This document shows, one piece after another, positions 1 through 13,214 of a stretch of DNA of 64,000 nt; within the stretch, counting starts at the first letter, position 1; each line of letters starts with the position of its first letter. The DNA lies in assembly GCA_030737835.1 (NCBI GenBank), contig CM060849.1, forward strand, positions 16,101,216-16,165,215. Direction: 5' to 3'. Position numbers and translations under genes: made by a program. The notes under the pieces were generated by a model that was not told the DNA's origin, made no database searches, and worked only from the letters and a program-made list of their open reading frames with translations. The DNA is from Acorus gramineus (taxonomy: Eukaryota > Streptophyta > Magnoliopsida > Acorales > Acoraceae).

Positions 1-3000
1 GTCCATCTCGATTTTCGTTATCACCGCAGTTGAACAGAGTTGGATCGATGCATCTGAGTGTCAGTCAGATCATGAAGGCTACACACAGCTTTTCACCATC
101 GTTAATGATAGGTGAAGGAGGATTTGGCGCTGTTTATAAGGCTGAACTGCCAGGTGGTCAGGTTGTTGCCATTAAACGAGCAAAGAAGGTAACTTGGATT
201 TCATCATGATATCTCAAAATGCTGAAGATGCGTAATTACACTTTTATTTAAGTCCATAACTTTTATTTTGTACAGAGATCCCTTGGCTCCTTTTGTTTGG
301 GGGCATCTTTTCTTGATAAGATTGCTCCAACTTTTGTTTTCATTAAAGAAAATAAAAACATTAGATTAGTTTCATTTGGGCATTGTCAATCCCAAGCCTA
401 AAGAAAGAAGGATGGTCACTAAAGTCTTCAGTAGATCTAGCCAGTTTATGTAGTTGATTGATGGCAATGAAATTGTAACTTCTTTTGTTTGAACCAACTT
501 ATCACCATGACCTTAGCTGAGTTATATCATGGGTGGCTTCCAGTGCCAAGCTAATTTATGTTTTCTCCACCATCCCGAGAAATATATGTGAACAGTTACA
601 ACTTCTACATTGTGGCCATTTTTCAGTGACAAAATTGTGATTTTTTGTTCCAAAATCTGTACAAACGTCAAATGTAGGGGAGGTTAAGAATAGCTCAAGC
701 ATTTATGTGGATGTCTTGCCTAAACAAAATTCTGACTAGGGTTAATACCGCTGTCTGGGTCATTGGAGGTTCTCTGTTATGAGAGCTTTGAGTGGAAGAC
801 GAAGACACTGAGCACCTGCTCATCACTTTCCCCATTAGTTGGCCAATCTGGGCCTTACGGGGATGGCACTGGGGAAACATGCTGGTATAGTTCTACAGAC
901 TGAGAAAAAAGGAGTGGAGGAAATGTGCAAAACGTACTGGCTTTCCTGCCCCTGTCAGTCTGCTGGGCAATATGGATTACTTGAAATGAGAAGCTCTTCA
1001 GTCTTCAAACAGTGTTATTTTAGAGAGAACACATGGCAATTACTGTTTGCTACTTAAAAGACTGGACTCCACATCCTGAAGGCTGACAGAGTTCAAATCT
1101 AGAGGAAAATTGTGGTTCTTATGGAGTGGCCCTCTATAAGGCATTCTGAGGGCTGATTTGAGGACATTCTTTATGTCCTCTTCCACCCTTATCTTTGTAT
1201 TCTTATTTTCATTTTCTTCACCTTTGTAGATTACTGGTTTTTAAAGCAACAAAGTGATACAACCTTCATTAAAAAATAAAAAATAAAAGAAAAGAAACCT
1301 AATAACTTATAGGTGGTTATCCGAGAAGGTTTTGTTGGGTGTTGCATATATTCGTTCAATGGCAATGTATTTAAAAAGCTTGATGCATTTATATATATGG
1401 ACATTTTCATGGTTATTCATTCCTGTATCATGCATGTTGCATATATTAATTAATGAAAGGTGATTGGAAAGAGTTTAGTCAAACACTTAAATTGCTTTTG
1501 AGAATTTGTGGGCACTATCCTTTTACAATTCATCTTAACGGTGTACTTTAATTAATAAAGCATTTTCATTCAATTAAATATTTTTTAGGAAGTTATACTC
1601 CCTTTTTTATAGTTCTAATTTTAGGATTTGGTCAGGAAAATATTGCAGCACTACGAACTGAATTTAGTAATGAAGTTGAATTGCTTGCCAAAATTGACCA
1701 CCTGAATTTAGTGAAGCTACTTGGTTATGTCGAGAAAGGAAATGAGCGAATTATTATCACTGAGTATGTTACAAATGGGACTCTGAGGGAACATCTTGAT
1801 GGTATGATGCACTCACCCTTCTTTTTTATTTTGTGGAGTTTACTTCGTAAAAAATACTAATGGTCATATTGTATCTCTGTTTTCTAGGTCTTCATGGAGT
1901 GTTAGATTTTAATCTACGTTTGCAGATAGCCATTGATGTTGCCCATGCATTGACTTATCTCCATCTCTATGCAGGTTGGCTGTCGGATTTTAATGATATT
2001 ATTGTTTACCATTCAGTTCTTATGCTTTCTTATGCTTATGTTTTGTTAACTTGCTATCAAATTAACCCTTATCAATTTTTAACATCATGTTTGGGGAACC
2101 CTTTTATTTGGATTCTTAGATACTAACAGTCATTTAAATTATCGATTGTAATTTATTGCCGAAACATATTTGTCCCAATATCTACTCTCCTTTCATCTTT
2201 TTTTTTTTTAAGTGCCCAGAACTAGTTTTGAGAAAGGCTTGTCGATTCTGGACGTGGAATCATGTCTGCCAGATCCAAAAGCAATACATATTGTATACAT
2301 ACTGGAAGCAACCGATACATTGCCAGTTTTTATTGTCTGCACTTCGCATCCTATTTTTTGGCTACCTCATAATCCTCCTAAATATGTGTTTCTCTCAAAA
2401 ATAATTCTTTTGTTTAAATTAAAGGAAAAATTAGGAACCCCATCTATTAGGAACTGAAGTTTTCTTTAAATTGGATCTAATGAATTGCAGGTGATAAGCT
2501 CCCACCCTTTCTCCCTAAAATAATAAAAAAAATATCCAAGAAGTAGGAAAATGAGGAAAAGAAAAAAGGGATAAAAGAAATTAGTAAAGGGGTGCATATA
2601 GTACCCATCTGGAAAGTGAAAACAGATGCAGATAGTATGATTCATATGTTCTGCATCAAATCATAAAGCCCTGGTTTAGGGTATGACATCTTTTGCTCTG
2701 TGGTCTAGAAGAATTTCATTGTGTTGCATTGCTCCATTTAGGATCATCATCCTACATATATGCTTATTGCAGTTAAACTATGATATTCACTTAGGAACAC
2801 GTGCATTGTGCCCCTTGACTTTATTTTGCAAGATTCACGTTGATCACTTGGATGCATAGATTTAAGTGCACGCACGTGCAATGCCCGCGGCATATGATCT
2901 GATATGTGCAGTTTTTGCAGTGGATTTGAACAGCCTGATTCCATTCGAACGGAATAACTGATGATATTTCAAACGTCCAAAAAATGAATACTTTGGAACA

Positions 3001-5814
3001 AACTCCGTTCGAACGACATTCGAATATTTGATTGCCGTTCAAATGATGGGTAAAAAAAAATAAAATGACAACATGAACGAGGGGAAGTTATCTCTTCTGG
3101 AGCAGGCGTGATGCGTTTTTTGTGATTTCCAGGGGTTTGGGGTAGAAACCTCCTCTACCTAATCCCTGGATTTTCTTTTTTTGTTTTCGCCTGTTGTTTT
3201 ATCTCCTGTTGCTTGGGGCATTCACCTTTTTTTAGCAATGAAATTGAGGCGGAATGCCTACCTTTGATAAAAAAAAATAAAAAATAAATAACAACTAGAT
3301 AATGTTACATAAACCCCTTTTTCAACCCCAATTTCAGTCTATATGTGTTTTGAATTTTTTAAAATAGGATACATCATCTAATGAGGTATTTTTTTTATGT
3401 TTTTATAAAAAATGAAGCATATGCTCCAACGAATTGCATGGATGCATTTATAGAATGTGTGAAAACTTTCTATCCATATATCTTGTTAATATGAATATAT
3501 GTTTTGGTGATTTTTTATCAACGCATATGGGATTGGAATTGGGGCTTGGAGAAAAAACGGAATTGGGGCTTGGAGAAAAAACGGTGTAATGCTCTTTTTG
3601 AATGGTCAATGTGTGACCTCATTTTCTCTTTCTTCTTCTTCCTCTTCTCAATGCAACATCCCAGTTTGTCATCAAGATTTTTTTTTCATGATCAAATTTT
3701 GTCTACCTATATTCCAAAAATATGGATCATTAAAATTTGAAATAGATTGAATCATAAATAATAGGCCATGTATATTAAAAATGCCTCCGATGAAACTTCA
3801 GTGTATGATATTATTTGGTCTTTAACATGACATAAATTTTGTGTTTAAATGTTTGATGAATTGTTTATTTTATAGTTTTTTAATTTTTATGGAGTAAGGA
3901 AGTTCAATGAATGCCCTTAAATAGACTAGACGAGCCTATTACTCACTTGGATTGCCTCGACTAAAGGCAACCTAAAGGAGGGTGTGCAGATGAGAGGCAG
4001 GCAGATGGGAACTTGTTCAGCTTATTATGTTTATTGGTACACATAGGTGTTAATCAGTGATAGGAGACTCATGAATCATGATATGATTGTACGATTGTTT
4101 TTTAGTTTTTTTAGTTTTTTCCCTTCATTTGTTCATTTTTTATGAGCACTGCACCAATTTTCTATTTGTATGAGTCTGCATACCTCATGTATGTAAGCTT
4201 CAATCCAAATTTGGATTTTTTTTTATTAATATGAGTCTGCAATTCCTCCATCTCTGCTTGGAGATATTTGTTTACCTTAATTCGTTGGATGGGTGGATGA
4301 CGGAGGATGGAGGATATAACATCACTTTGAAATGTTATATTAATGTGTGCATGCCATGTTCTTGACATTTATGCAATCTGTTATATTTTGTCTACTTTTA
4401 TTCGCATGTGCCTTTCTTCTATTTGTTGTTGTTGACAGGTTTGGTGTTACATTTAAATGAATTATTGTCACTTGTTGTGCATTTGAACAGAAAAGCCAAT
4501 AATTCACCGAGATGTGAAATCTTCAAACATCCTACTGACAGAAAGCATGAGAGCAAAGGTGGCTGATTTTGGGTTTGCGAGGACTGGTGCAACAGATGTA
4601 GATCAGACACATATCTCAACCCAAGTGAAAGGAACCGCTGGTTATCTTGACCCTGAATACCTGAGGACCTATCAACTCACGCCCAAAAGTGATGTGTTTT
4701 CCTTTGGTATCTTGCTCATTGAAATTGTCTCTGGACGTCGCCCAGTAGAATTGAAGAGACCAACCGATGAAAGGATTTCTGTTAGATGGGTAAGTATTCC
4801 TATCCATGTTCTTGAGCAGTATGTTGTCGTTGTTCTAGCAGTCTTGAATTGCTACAATACTTATGTTATAGAATGATCTAGAACCATTCGTATAACCTAG
4901 GAAGCACGAATACTTCAATGAACATGTTGTGTCAATCTCTGATATAGAAATGGATGCGACACGATACATGCTAAACACACGAGCCATGTCCCATCCCTAT
5001 AGAGACGGTGCAAACACACGCACATGATACTTATGTGGCATGATATAATAATGTTTTTTAATAACAATAGCAAGCTTTATGTTCACTTTGAAGTAAAATG
5101 ATGCGAAAGTCTTAATGGAGCTGATAGTTGACACATCACTGTAGTGATGTCAACTTTGTATAGTTTATGGATTTGTGCTCATTTTTTCAAATAATCATAA
5201 TATATGTTATTTATTTATTCTTTGTCCTGTCACCAAGCTCATACCCGTATCCATGTCCATAACATTAACATATTACTCTTGAATCATCCTCACCTTTTTT
5301 TTCAAGAATGAGATTGACCCACTGTCTCTCATAAATTGGTATTTTACTTCGTTGCTTATTTTAATTGCCCCCTTTTCAGGATCAAATCCTCTATGGCTCT
5401 CATGGAGGTGTGCCCGTCCAAGTGGCATACCACATAGATTTCCCTATGGCCTACCACAGATGATCTCATCCCCTTTTTTCTCTCCCTCGTAACAGAATAA
5501 CTGTTTTTCAACAACTATATTAGTAGAAAGAGAGGAAAGAGTATCATTGAATGTTTAGCACATCTAGCTTTGCATTTTAATCCAAAATTCTTCCCATGTC
5601 ACAGGCATTCAAGACATACAATGATGGAAATGTGGGGGATATATTGGATCCCCGGCTAGAGGAAACAGTCGACACGGAGGTGCTGTCGAGGTTGTTGGGT
5701 TTGGCCTTCCAGTGCGCTGCGCCAACACGTTCTGACAGGCCAACGATGCAAGAAGTGGCGTCCCAACTGTGGGAAATCCGAAAAGAATTCGGAGCGAGTC
5801 TCAGAAGAGAGTAG
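1..5814 (+). CDS. CRCK3: CRCK3-like receptor-like cytoplasmic kinase, 5' truncated by window edge
   Basis: Serine/threonine kinase of the calmodulin-binding receptor-like cytoplasmic kinase group; the family acts in stress and immune signalling. Exons by splice consensus and homology: <3-188, 1636-1801, 1888-1974, 4491-4789, 5605-5814 (stop TAG). The phases join without remainder and give 315 visible residues; family members are about 500, so the N-terminal part lies to the left. Visible motifs in order: glycine loop [16 protein letters not shown] with the ATP-binding lysine, [18 protein letters not shown] (RD kinase with catalytic Asp), [16 protein letters not shown] in the activation segment, SDVFSFG, and the C-terminal tail ending SLRRE, close to Arabidopsis CRCK3. 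All catalytic residues are present. Intron 1 (189-1635) and intron 3 (1975-4490) are long and carry LINE-like debris. CRCK3 rather than another CRCK is a judgement from remembered sequence. Confidence 0.9.
690..1300 (+). mobile_element. Degenerate LINE 3' fragment (zf-RVT remnant) in kinase intron 1
   Basis: One frame near 798-880 reads [20 protein letters not shown]. This fits the zinc-binding tail of plant L1-type reverse transcriptases, which have a Cys-rich segment followed by E-x-x-x-HL-x-x-x-CP-x-x-x-x-x-W. The Cys in the CP position is Phe here. The block ends with an A-rich tail around 1268-1300 after a GATACAA-like 3' end. No target duplication was found and the frame is broken in several places, so this is an old 5'-truncated copy. 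The left border is only approximate. Confidence 0.5.
3080..3292 (+). mobile_element. Probable LINE 3' tail in kinase intron 3
   Basis: A GC-richer segment that runs through CCAGGGGTTTGG and a T-rich stretch and ends in an A-rich tail at about 3268-3292. It resembles the 3' untranslated end of the LINE at 26839-27882 in layout (a CC-rich 'CCTAATCC...' block, pyrimidine-rich run, A tail). No coding part and no clear target duplication. Weak call. Confidence 0.3.
3533..3586. repeat. Two direct copies of a 24-bp unit
   Basis: A 24-base unit beginning GGAATTGGGGCTTGG and ending in an A run occurs twice back to back in kinase intron 3. It is a recent local duplication with no evident function. The rest of the intron between about 3300 and 4480 is AT-rich with nothing else recognised. 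Confidence 0.8.
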
Positions 5815-8038
5815 ACCAAGGCAACAACAAAAAGTTAGTTGGCCTCGTTTTGGTATGACCCCCCACCTCCTGTTAAATTTTATGTACAATATATCAATTG
5901 TTTTCCATTTATGGGGCTAATTATAGGTTTCTTCATACATAGCTTGTTTTTGAGGGCATTTACACCCTCTCCTGTGGAGGGAATTCTTCATTGTTGATAT
6001 TTGGATGTCCTGCATTGAATTGGCAACCGAGCTGGAATGAACGAATACAATTGATGTGCTCTGAATTATTTAAGAGTTCACTGTTAATATTTTGATGTAT
6101 GGTTTGTGAATGTTGTGTGATGGGTTTCATGTGATGAAAATCTGGGGAAAGTGGATTTTAGAGTTTTTTTTTATAGTTCCCCATGGATTATAAAAAACAG
6201 GTCCCCTTTTTTTTGTGTGGATCATCTAAATCAGACCAAAGCTTATTAATTTTTCTTTGGTGGGATCAGAGCTAGACCTCTTAGACATGTATCAGAACTT
6301 CCTGTTTTCCATGAACAAACAATGAGCATTTTTTTATTAGTTAACTGGTTTATCATTTGGGTTATATCCCTGTAAATATGGTTTTTTGCATGCTATTCGT
6401 TTGTGTATATACCATCTGAAAACATGTCATTTATTATTACTATCTTTAAAATAAGTCTCATCAAATTTGATGACTATTTTTATTAGTATCGTTAAGAGTG
6501 ACGGAAAGACCAAAATATCCTCTCTTTTTTTTTTTTTACATATTTACTTTCACACTATAATATTTGTTTTTATACTATCTAAATATATTTATTTCTAATT
6601 CTTGAAAAATCCCTAAAAAATGTATCTTAAACATTAAAAATTGAGCACTCATACACCTATGATATTATAGTATATACTGCGTTATTATAGTGTATGACAC
6701 AAATTTTATCTTTTCAAAGTGAAAAAAATATATTACTATATTATCGTATATACATCATTTTATGTAATATGCATTTTAATGGAAGAATGTGATTTAAGAG
6801 ATGGGGGCTGCAATTAAGGTTGGATATGTCACTTTCCTTAAAAAATTTAATCATTATTAAGATATTGTAGCTATTTTTACTGAATTGATATCCGAAAAGA
6901 TAAATAAATGTTTATCCTATTGCTATATTGAAATACGTTAAACTAGGTTATCCTGTTTATTTTTATGGGTTTTTGCATATGTACCCCTCAAAAAATCCTA
7001 TTTTGACAAACCCCTGGTAAAATACTATTTCTAGCAATACCTTTTAAGGGGTATCCAAATAATTATATTGTCCATAAATCCCCTCAAAAGGATGTGTGTA
7101 GAAGTCAACCCTTTTTGGGGGTTTTATGGTAATAGAGTTTGACAATATAGGGTTTCTGAAGGGGTAATAAGCACAAAAACCTATTTTTCTTGAAAAAAGT
7201 TGGAACGAAAATATAATATTTATGGAGGTATAGAAATAAATAACATGTATTTGACAATGTATGCATACATAAAATCCATAAATATAATATTAGATATGTA
7301 AGTTCATGTAAAGTGCAAGCTCAAAGGAAATCCTTTACGTCTTGATTTTTTTCAAAGGTGGATAATTTATGTGACAATATTATAGTCAAATGTCCTAATA
7401 ATATATGGACTAAATAATAAAAGAAGTGAAAATATGTTTCATTGAACATGAAACTTCACTTGGGGCTACAAGCCTGCAAGTGTAACAGTGCCCCATTTTC
7501 ATTCAGAGAGAGAGAGTAGTTCAATTATGGACACTAATTTCTAAAACACTGTCAGATTTAGAAATGACTGTCAAGAGAGTAAAAACAATTTTGATAAATT
7601 AAGGTACAAATCTGAATAGTTCATGAAAGACCAAACTACAAAACCCCTAATATCTCAAAAAACAAAATCAATGGATGAGAAATCTACCCTTGATGATAGA
7701 GGCACCTGGAGGTGGGTGTCAGCATCAACAAAACAGTGTCTCAATGTGCTAGATTGTAAGCTGCAGAGCAAAATATGTTAATACAAACACATACTGTTTT
7801 CGGATGCAAGAACAAGAAAGATCAAAGGTCATGCTTAAAAATAAAAATATGGTTTGTGTCGCAGCTCAAATGACAATATGACCAGCTTTTCTGGCTGTGC
7901 TTGTGTTTCTACGGACTTAAATAGTGGGAGAAAATAGAATAGCTTTACAAAAATGTCTTTCTATCCAGAATCCGAAGGCATAGAACTACCAGAAATCCGA
8001 AGCCAATGATTCAGACTGCCCAACGCAAAAGTGTATAA
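5815..8038. other. Convergent intergenic spacer between kinase and CLC-g
   Basis: The spacer holds the 3' flanks of two convergently transcribed genes. AT-rich, with many short poly-T and poly-A runs. The only defined structure is the foldback element at 6967-7181. A short GA run lies at about 7507-7517. No open reading frame with family resemblance was seen. Confidence 0.7.
6967..7181. mobile_element. Foldback Mutator-like miniature element, copy 1 (215 bp)
   Basis: Imperfect inverted repeat over most of its length: the left end GGGTTTTTGCATATGTACCCC pairs with the reverse complement of the right end (GGTTTTTGTGCTTATTACCCC). It is flanked by near-identical 9-bp direct repeats TATTTTTAT (6958-6966) and TATTTTTCT (7182-7190), the duplication length of Mutator-superfamily elements. 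It has no coding capacity. It shares its CCCC-rich iterated arms with four other elements in this window. Confidence 0.6.
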
Positions 8039-11000
8039 TCAGAGGTTCAATAGGGATCCATTGAATGTTTTGATTAAACCCGTGCTCTGAAAACGCAACC
8101 TTTTCCACCTGCTCTTTAACAGGAAAGGGTTCAAGCCCAATACATGCTCTGGCATGAAGTCATGCCTTGTCAATATACCCACTACTGGTGATCTCTGCAG
8201 CAAATCAAAAGTTTGTATAAATTAGAATAAGCAAACAAGGTTCACTAAAAAATGCAAACTTAAAATGCATGATTATTTACTTGGGTTTACCATCTTAAAT
8301 AAATGGAACTGAGAATAAATCGAGTCCAAAGAAGAGTGCTTACGTTAGAAGACGTTGGGACAACCAAGAGGTGCCTCAAACCAACTTCTCGGAAAAGAAT
8401 GAGAGCCTTCGCCAACGACATTGTCTCCACAACAGTGTACGGTGATGTGTTTGTAAATGGATGCAGATCAATATACATCTCCAACTCCTCCATGCTTATT
8501 TCGATGTCTTCTATTTTGTCACCTCTGCCAGAACCACGCTTGGAAAAATCATCAGCAGAGAACTGCTGTGAGGCATCAATTCCTACAAGAGATCGAGTCC
8601 GCAAGAAATTTTTCTTCTTCAGCAATACAAGAAGGTGGGATCGGAGAACAAGGCCGGATAACACAGGTGGATCAGAAAAGGGAGGCTCATCAATAACAGG
8701 GAATCCATGATGTCTGGTTGACTTCAAGACATGGACTATATTGCCGACCTTCTCCACACCATTAAAGGACTGTATTGGACCTGTCACTACATCACTTACA
8801 CTAAGTTGCCTCATGTATGGCTCTGCATGGGCTTCAAGATAAGGAAGTCCCTTGAGTTTCATGATTTGGTCATAGATATTGCTGTTGAAAGTGTCGGCCA
8901 CGGTTTTGGATATTAGCAGAACCAGCATCACTAATGGCAGTAACAGCAAATTGTTGGTCAGCTCCAAGAGAATGACACACAGAGATACGGTCATCCTCAT
9001 TGTTCCTCCCAGGAAAGAAGCAGCCCCAAGAACGGCAAAGAGACCATGATCAAGAGTTGAGAATGAACCCATCAACATCCCGATAAAGCGTCCATAGGTC
9101 GCACCTGTCAGTATAACAGGCACAAACAGACCAGACGGTGCCACCACACCATAACTCAATATACCAAGAAAATATGAAGCACAGAAGAATATGAGGATCG
9201 ATTCATGGTGGAATTCCGTGTCTGTGCCTGAACTGAAAAGGTTCTTTATCGCGTCATCGTTCGTGTTGAAGAATAGGCTGGCGAGATCATTGTAGTGACC
9301 GGGAGCACACTGAAACTTTTTGAAGTTACCAGACCGGCCTATAGATGGGCAGGGTTCAGATGCCCCAGCTGGACATGGTTTGCAAGGGGCAACCCAAGGT
9401 AGCCCAAACAGACAGCAGGAAGTGAATATCGAAATCCCACCCGCAAGCAGCAGTTGATAGAAACGGCCTTTCCTGAAATCAGAAATGAAAAATGAGTTCA
9501 ATTGTTTCTTTCTTCCTTTTGATCAAAGGTGCTAAGTGCAAGGAGGGATGCAACGCATACTCGTTAATGAAACTGTAGATTCGTAGCACCTTTTCCAGGA
9601 GAAAATTGTACAAACTCCCCAATATTCCACCAATAACTCCAAGAACAATCACTGGAGGTATATCAGCAACGTGATATGCAATACCTGCTGAAGTCACATC
9701 ATACATAATGAGCCCACCTTTTCCAAACAAGCCACACTTGCCACTGTTGCAAACATCAATCAGTGCACGTAGCACAACTGCAACAACAGCTGTTGTGAAG
9801 AAAGCTCTCCACAGAAGCGCGCTTCGCCACCTACAGATACATTACACAAATTAATAATGGAGTCAACAACTTGATACAGCGAACAAGTCAGGCTGAAAAT
9901 TCTGCATAGCATAGTTAATATTATTGACATTCATTATTTTTTTTTACAGGCATCCAGAAAAGTTGAAAGGAATGAAATAAAAGCCATTTAAAATTCACCC
10001 AAGCTGCTTGCAAAACAATATATGGTGATCTTGGACATCCATTTTTTAAGACATTTTCAATAGACTGCCAATTCAATAACCACGATTAAATTATTTTTTT
10101 CAGTTCACTTGCAGTCATGATCCACTTAATGAGAAATAATAGAACTTTCATTGCCATTAGGAAAGAATAAGATAACTCAAAGACCACGTGCAGTGATACT
10201 AAATCTGAGAGAACATAGAGACTTTAGATAAAAGGAAATGCCTGCTTAATACCATGATGATACTGCTTCAAGAGCAAATAGAACACCACCTACAGGAGCT
10301 CGGAATGCAGCAGCCATTCCAGCAGCCGATCCACATGTAACAAGATCACGTCTATCTCGGTCATTTTTAAAATATCGTAGCCATTTCCATGTTAATCCAT
10401 ATCTTTTAGATCCACCCTGCCCCAACAATGATGCAATACATGCACCAGTATGCACCAGAGGGCCAGCCTTTCCCACATTCAGAGATGAAGATACAGCTCC
10501 GATGCTGCCAAGTACCTGCCATCACGGTTGTCATATAGATGAGGACTCTCATCAGTGAAAGCGAAGAGGTTATCCATTCATGAAAACAGATACTCTAAAG
10601 GAACCTGTATAGGTTTTTTTCAATCATGAAAAAAAAAAACTCTCAGGACTCTCACCATCCTTCCCCGCAATGGAGAACGTGGTCAATATGCATACCATAA
10701 CCTCAGCCAGTGATTGCTTACATCTCTCTCAAATGGAGGAGAGGTAGATTGATTGCACAAATGTGCGTGATTGATGTTTGGGTTGGCAGTATGTGCACTT
10801 GGCCTGCTTGGAGATACCCCATCTCCTTTTGTTCCCAGGTGGTAAGGTTTTGACAGATAACAAATAACCAAAATATTATATATTCTCCCACCATTCGGAC
10901 ATTGTCTATTTTGTTATTTTGGAATTGAAATAGAAATGACTACGGTTTACTCAAAAAAAGAAAAAAGAAAAAAAAAAACAAATAGCCAAAATCCAAGTCC

Positions 11001-12130
11001 ACATTAATGTGAATTCCAACTAGATTGATTTCTATAAACTTGTACTGTTAAATAACTAAATAATGGTAAATCTTATAAAGAACTTATAAATCATGTTACA
11101 ATCCTTAGAATTAGGATTTTTGGAGAAGAAGCTTCTCTGCAGGGTAGAACTGGAAAAAGATGTTTGAATTCCATAATGAAGGGGTCATTTTTTTATTGTG
11201 GGCCGGGAAGGCAGAGCTCTGTAATAAGTAATATTTCCACGAGGCGATCTTAACACGGATTACAGACTCCCAACAGCCTTCATGTTCTGAAGTTACCGGT
11301 TTCACGGTTTGCTGCTATCGAATTGAATAAGCTCACACAGAAATATACCTTACCAAAAAAAAGGCGGTTCTTCCCACCACTGCTCAGCCTCCGTACAAGC
11401 ATTAAAATTTAAAAGAACTACGGGCCACAACTTCAAAAGTCAGAATTTGAAACAATAGCCAAGTGAACCTAAGTTTACAAGTCCTGTTGCAACTAAAAAA
11501 TTCCACAAATGAACCATGTACATATACATCTTAAAATGTATAGTGCCCTTATTTGAACAATGAATTCGGGGGTGGCTCTTCCACTAGAGGCATGAGTTTG
11601 CACCCCATATGTCTCGAGATCAAATCCCTCCAGGCTTACCTGATACACAGGGTTTGTGGACTACTCTGTGCACCCAGGTTTTCTCCAACTCTTTTTAAGG
11701 TTCCTAAAAGTGAAAGTCTCTTCAACAATTATGGTAATAAATTCCACTAACCATCCAACTACCTCCCTATGTTTGGCAACAAGGAATTCATTAGATCTAA
11801 AATTGGAATTTCTAGAGAATCAGAACTCCTACTCATCTAATCTAAAAATGCAAAACTTCATGTGCTAAAGAGTGGCAAAAAAAAAAACTACCTTAACAAA
11901 CAAAGTCCTCCAAGAAAATATATTCGGCGCATCAACGCCATTCAGATAAGCTTTCACCTCCGGTATCCCCGACCCCGCCGCCGCCGGCGACACACAAACC
12001 GTGATGACCGTAGAAAACACAATCAGTACAAAATTCGAGACCCCGAACACCGCGAAAGCCAGTCCAAACCTACACGAACAAAACACTCGAACAAATCAAA
12101 ACAAAACAAAAACACAAAATCCAAGAATGC

Positions 12131-12175
<45 letters not shown>

Positions 12176-12606
12176 CTGCGATGGAGCATCATGTCGGAGG
12201 TGATGACGAACTTGATCCCGGCGACGTTCTCCACGGCCAGATTGATGAAGAACCCGACGGCGCCGCAGATTATTCCGACGAGGAAACAGAGGGTCCACTT
12301 CATGGTGACGTACTCCAGGATCTGAACCCTATCTTTGCTCCTCCAGTCCTGCTTGAAGAAGTCGTTCTCTATTATCCTTCAATCGACGTCAAACAACATC
12401 AGATCCACTCAAATCAAAATCAAGCACAAACAGAGAGAGAGAGAGAGAGAGTACTCGTAGTCGAGGCTCTCGACGGGGCAGACATTGGAGCCGACGATGG
12501 CGACCTGGGAGGTCGTGTTGGAGGTCGACCGGCGGAGGCTCCGGCGGCTCCGATGGCTGATGAGGGGCTCGTGGAGGATCGCAGACTCTTCGTCCGTTGA
12601 TTCCAT
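8039..12606 (-). CDS. CLC-g: CLC-g-like endomembrane chloride channel/transporter
   Basis: CLC-family anion transporter; the Arabidopsis orthologue acts at the tonoplast in chloride homeostasis. Seven exons: 12606-12455, 12376-12176, 12069-11892, 10515-10253, 9830-9561, 9472-8344, 8194-8039, joining in phase to 782 residues (AtCLC-g is about 760). Visible: N-terminal SQVAIVGSNVCPVESLDYE, selectivity filter GSGIP near residue 150 (Ser favours chloride; CLC-a has Pro), GKAGP at 192-196, GGTMRMTVSLCVILLELTN, and the C-terminal CBS region ending in GILTRHDFMPEH. GKAGP has Ala at the gating-glutamate position, which I recall as typical of CLC-g. FALEA has Ala at 261, exactly 67 residues on, where AtCLC-a has proton glutamate E270. 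ATG 12606 has a good context (ACCATGG); the codon 15 bases upstream in the same frame is GTG. Confidence 0.93.
11560..11730 (+). mobile_element. Possible tRNA-derived SINE in CLC-g intron 3
   Basis: A GC-richer block in AT-rich intron sequence. It has a box-A-like GTGGCTCTTCCACTAGAGGC and, about 35 bases on, a box-B-like GAGATCAAATCCC, followed by a CAGGTTTTCTCC body. The spacing suits a tRNA-type pol III promoter. No A tail or target duplication could be fixed, so the borders are approximate. Related in layout to the block at 45262-45412. Confidence 0.35.
12130..12172. repeat. Compound (GT)n(GA)n microsatellite in CLC-g intron 2
   Basis: GT dinucleotides (about 12130-12152) run into GA dinucleotides (about 12153-12172), ending four bases before exon 2 at 12176. 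On the transcribed strand this is a CT/CA-rich run directly after the 5' splice site. A second pure GA run (about 12431-12450) sits in the same position after exon 1. Confidence 0.9.
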
Positions 12607-13214
12607 GGTCTCGGCAAACACTGAAACGGCTGCTTAGGCCCAACAAACCTTTTTTTTTTTTTTTTTTTTTGGAGAAAAGACGAAGAAAGAAAGTGTTATG
12701 GACGGAGTGTTTTGTTTGGGTTATTTTGTTTTTAATGTTGATGAGATCTTGAACGTCCATCATGAAATGGACAGTGAAGGTCTGATGGCAGGCGGGGACA
12801 GAAAATGATGAGTCAGCTACTTACATGATAGTGGGTTGAAAGCGAAAACGAATCTTCATGACTTCGGTTCGTTTTTATTCGAGGAATTATTTTCTTACGT
12901 GGATAATGTTTGTTTCTGATTTATTTATTTTTTTTTTTTTGGGAGATTATTAAAATGTGTTACTTCTGATTGGACAACAGTCAGCCACTTAAAATGTGTT
13001 ATTTTTTTTGGAGATTATTAAAATGTGTTATTTTTTTGGACAATAGTCAGCCACTTCCTGTTTTGTTTCTTCTGATTGGATTTTTTTTTTGTTAAAGTTA
13101 ATGAGAATCCAGATCTAAGTGCATGGAAGTGACCATCTGGGGTTTAAAACTGTTTAGATACATAATAAGATTTATCTCAAGGTGTACAATTATATCAACA
13201 TAAATGGGTATAGC

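Noticed and set aside
1620-1635. Earlier acceptor TTTTAG at 1624 for kinase exon 2
   Set aside because: It puts the exon in the wrong frame. GGTCAG at 1635 gives [12 protein letters not shown], matching the family with no gap.
12607-12621. Extended CLC-g N-terminus starting 15 bases upstream
   Set aside because: The codon there is GTG, not ATG. The ATG at 12606 has a good initiation context.
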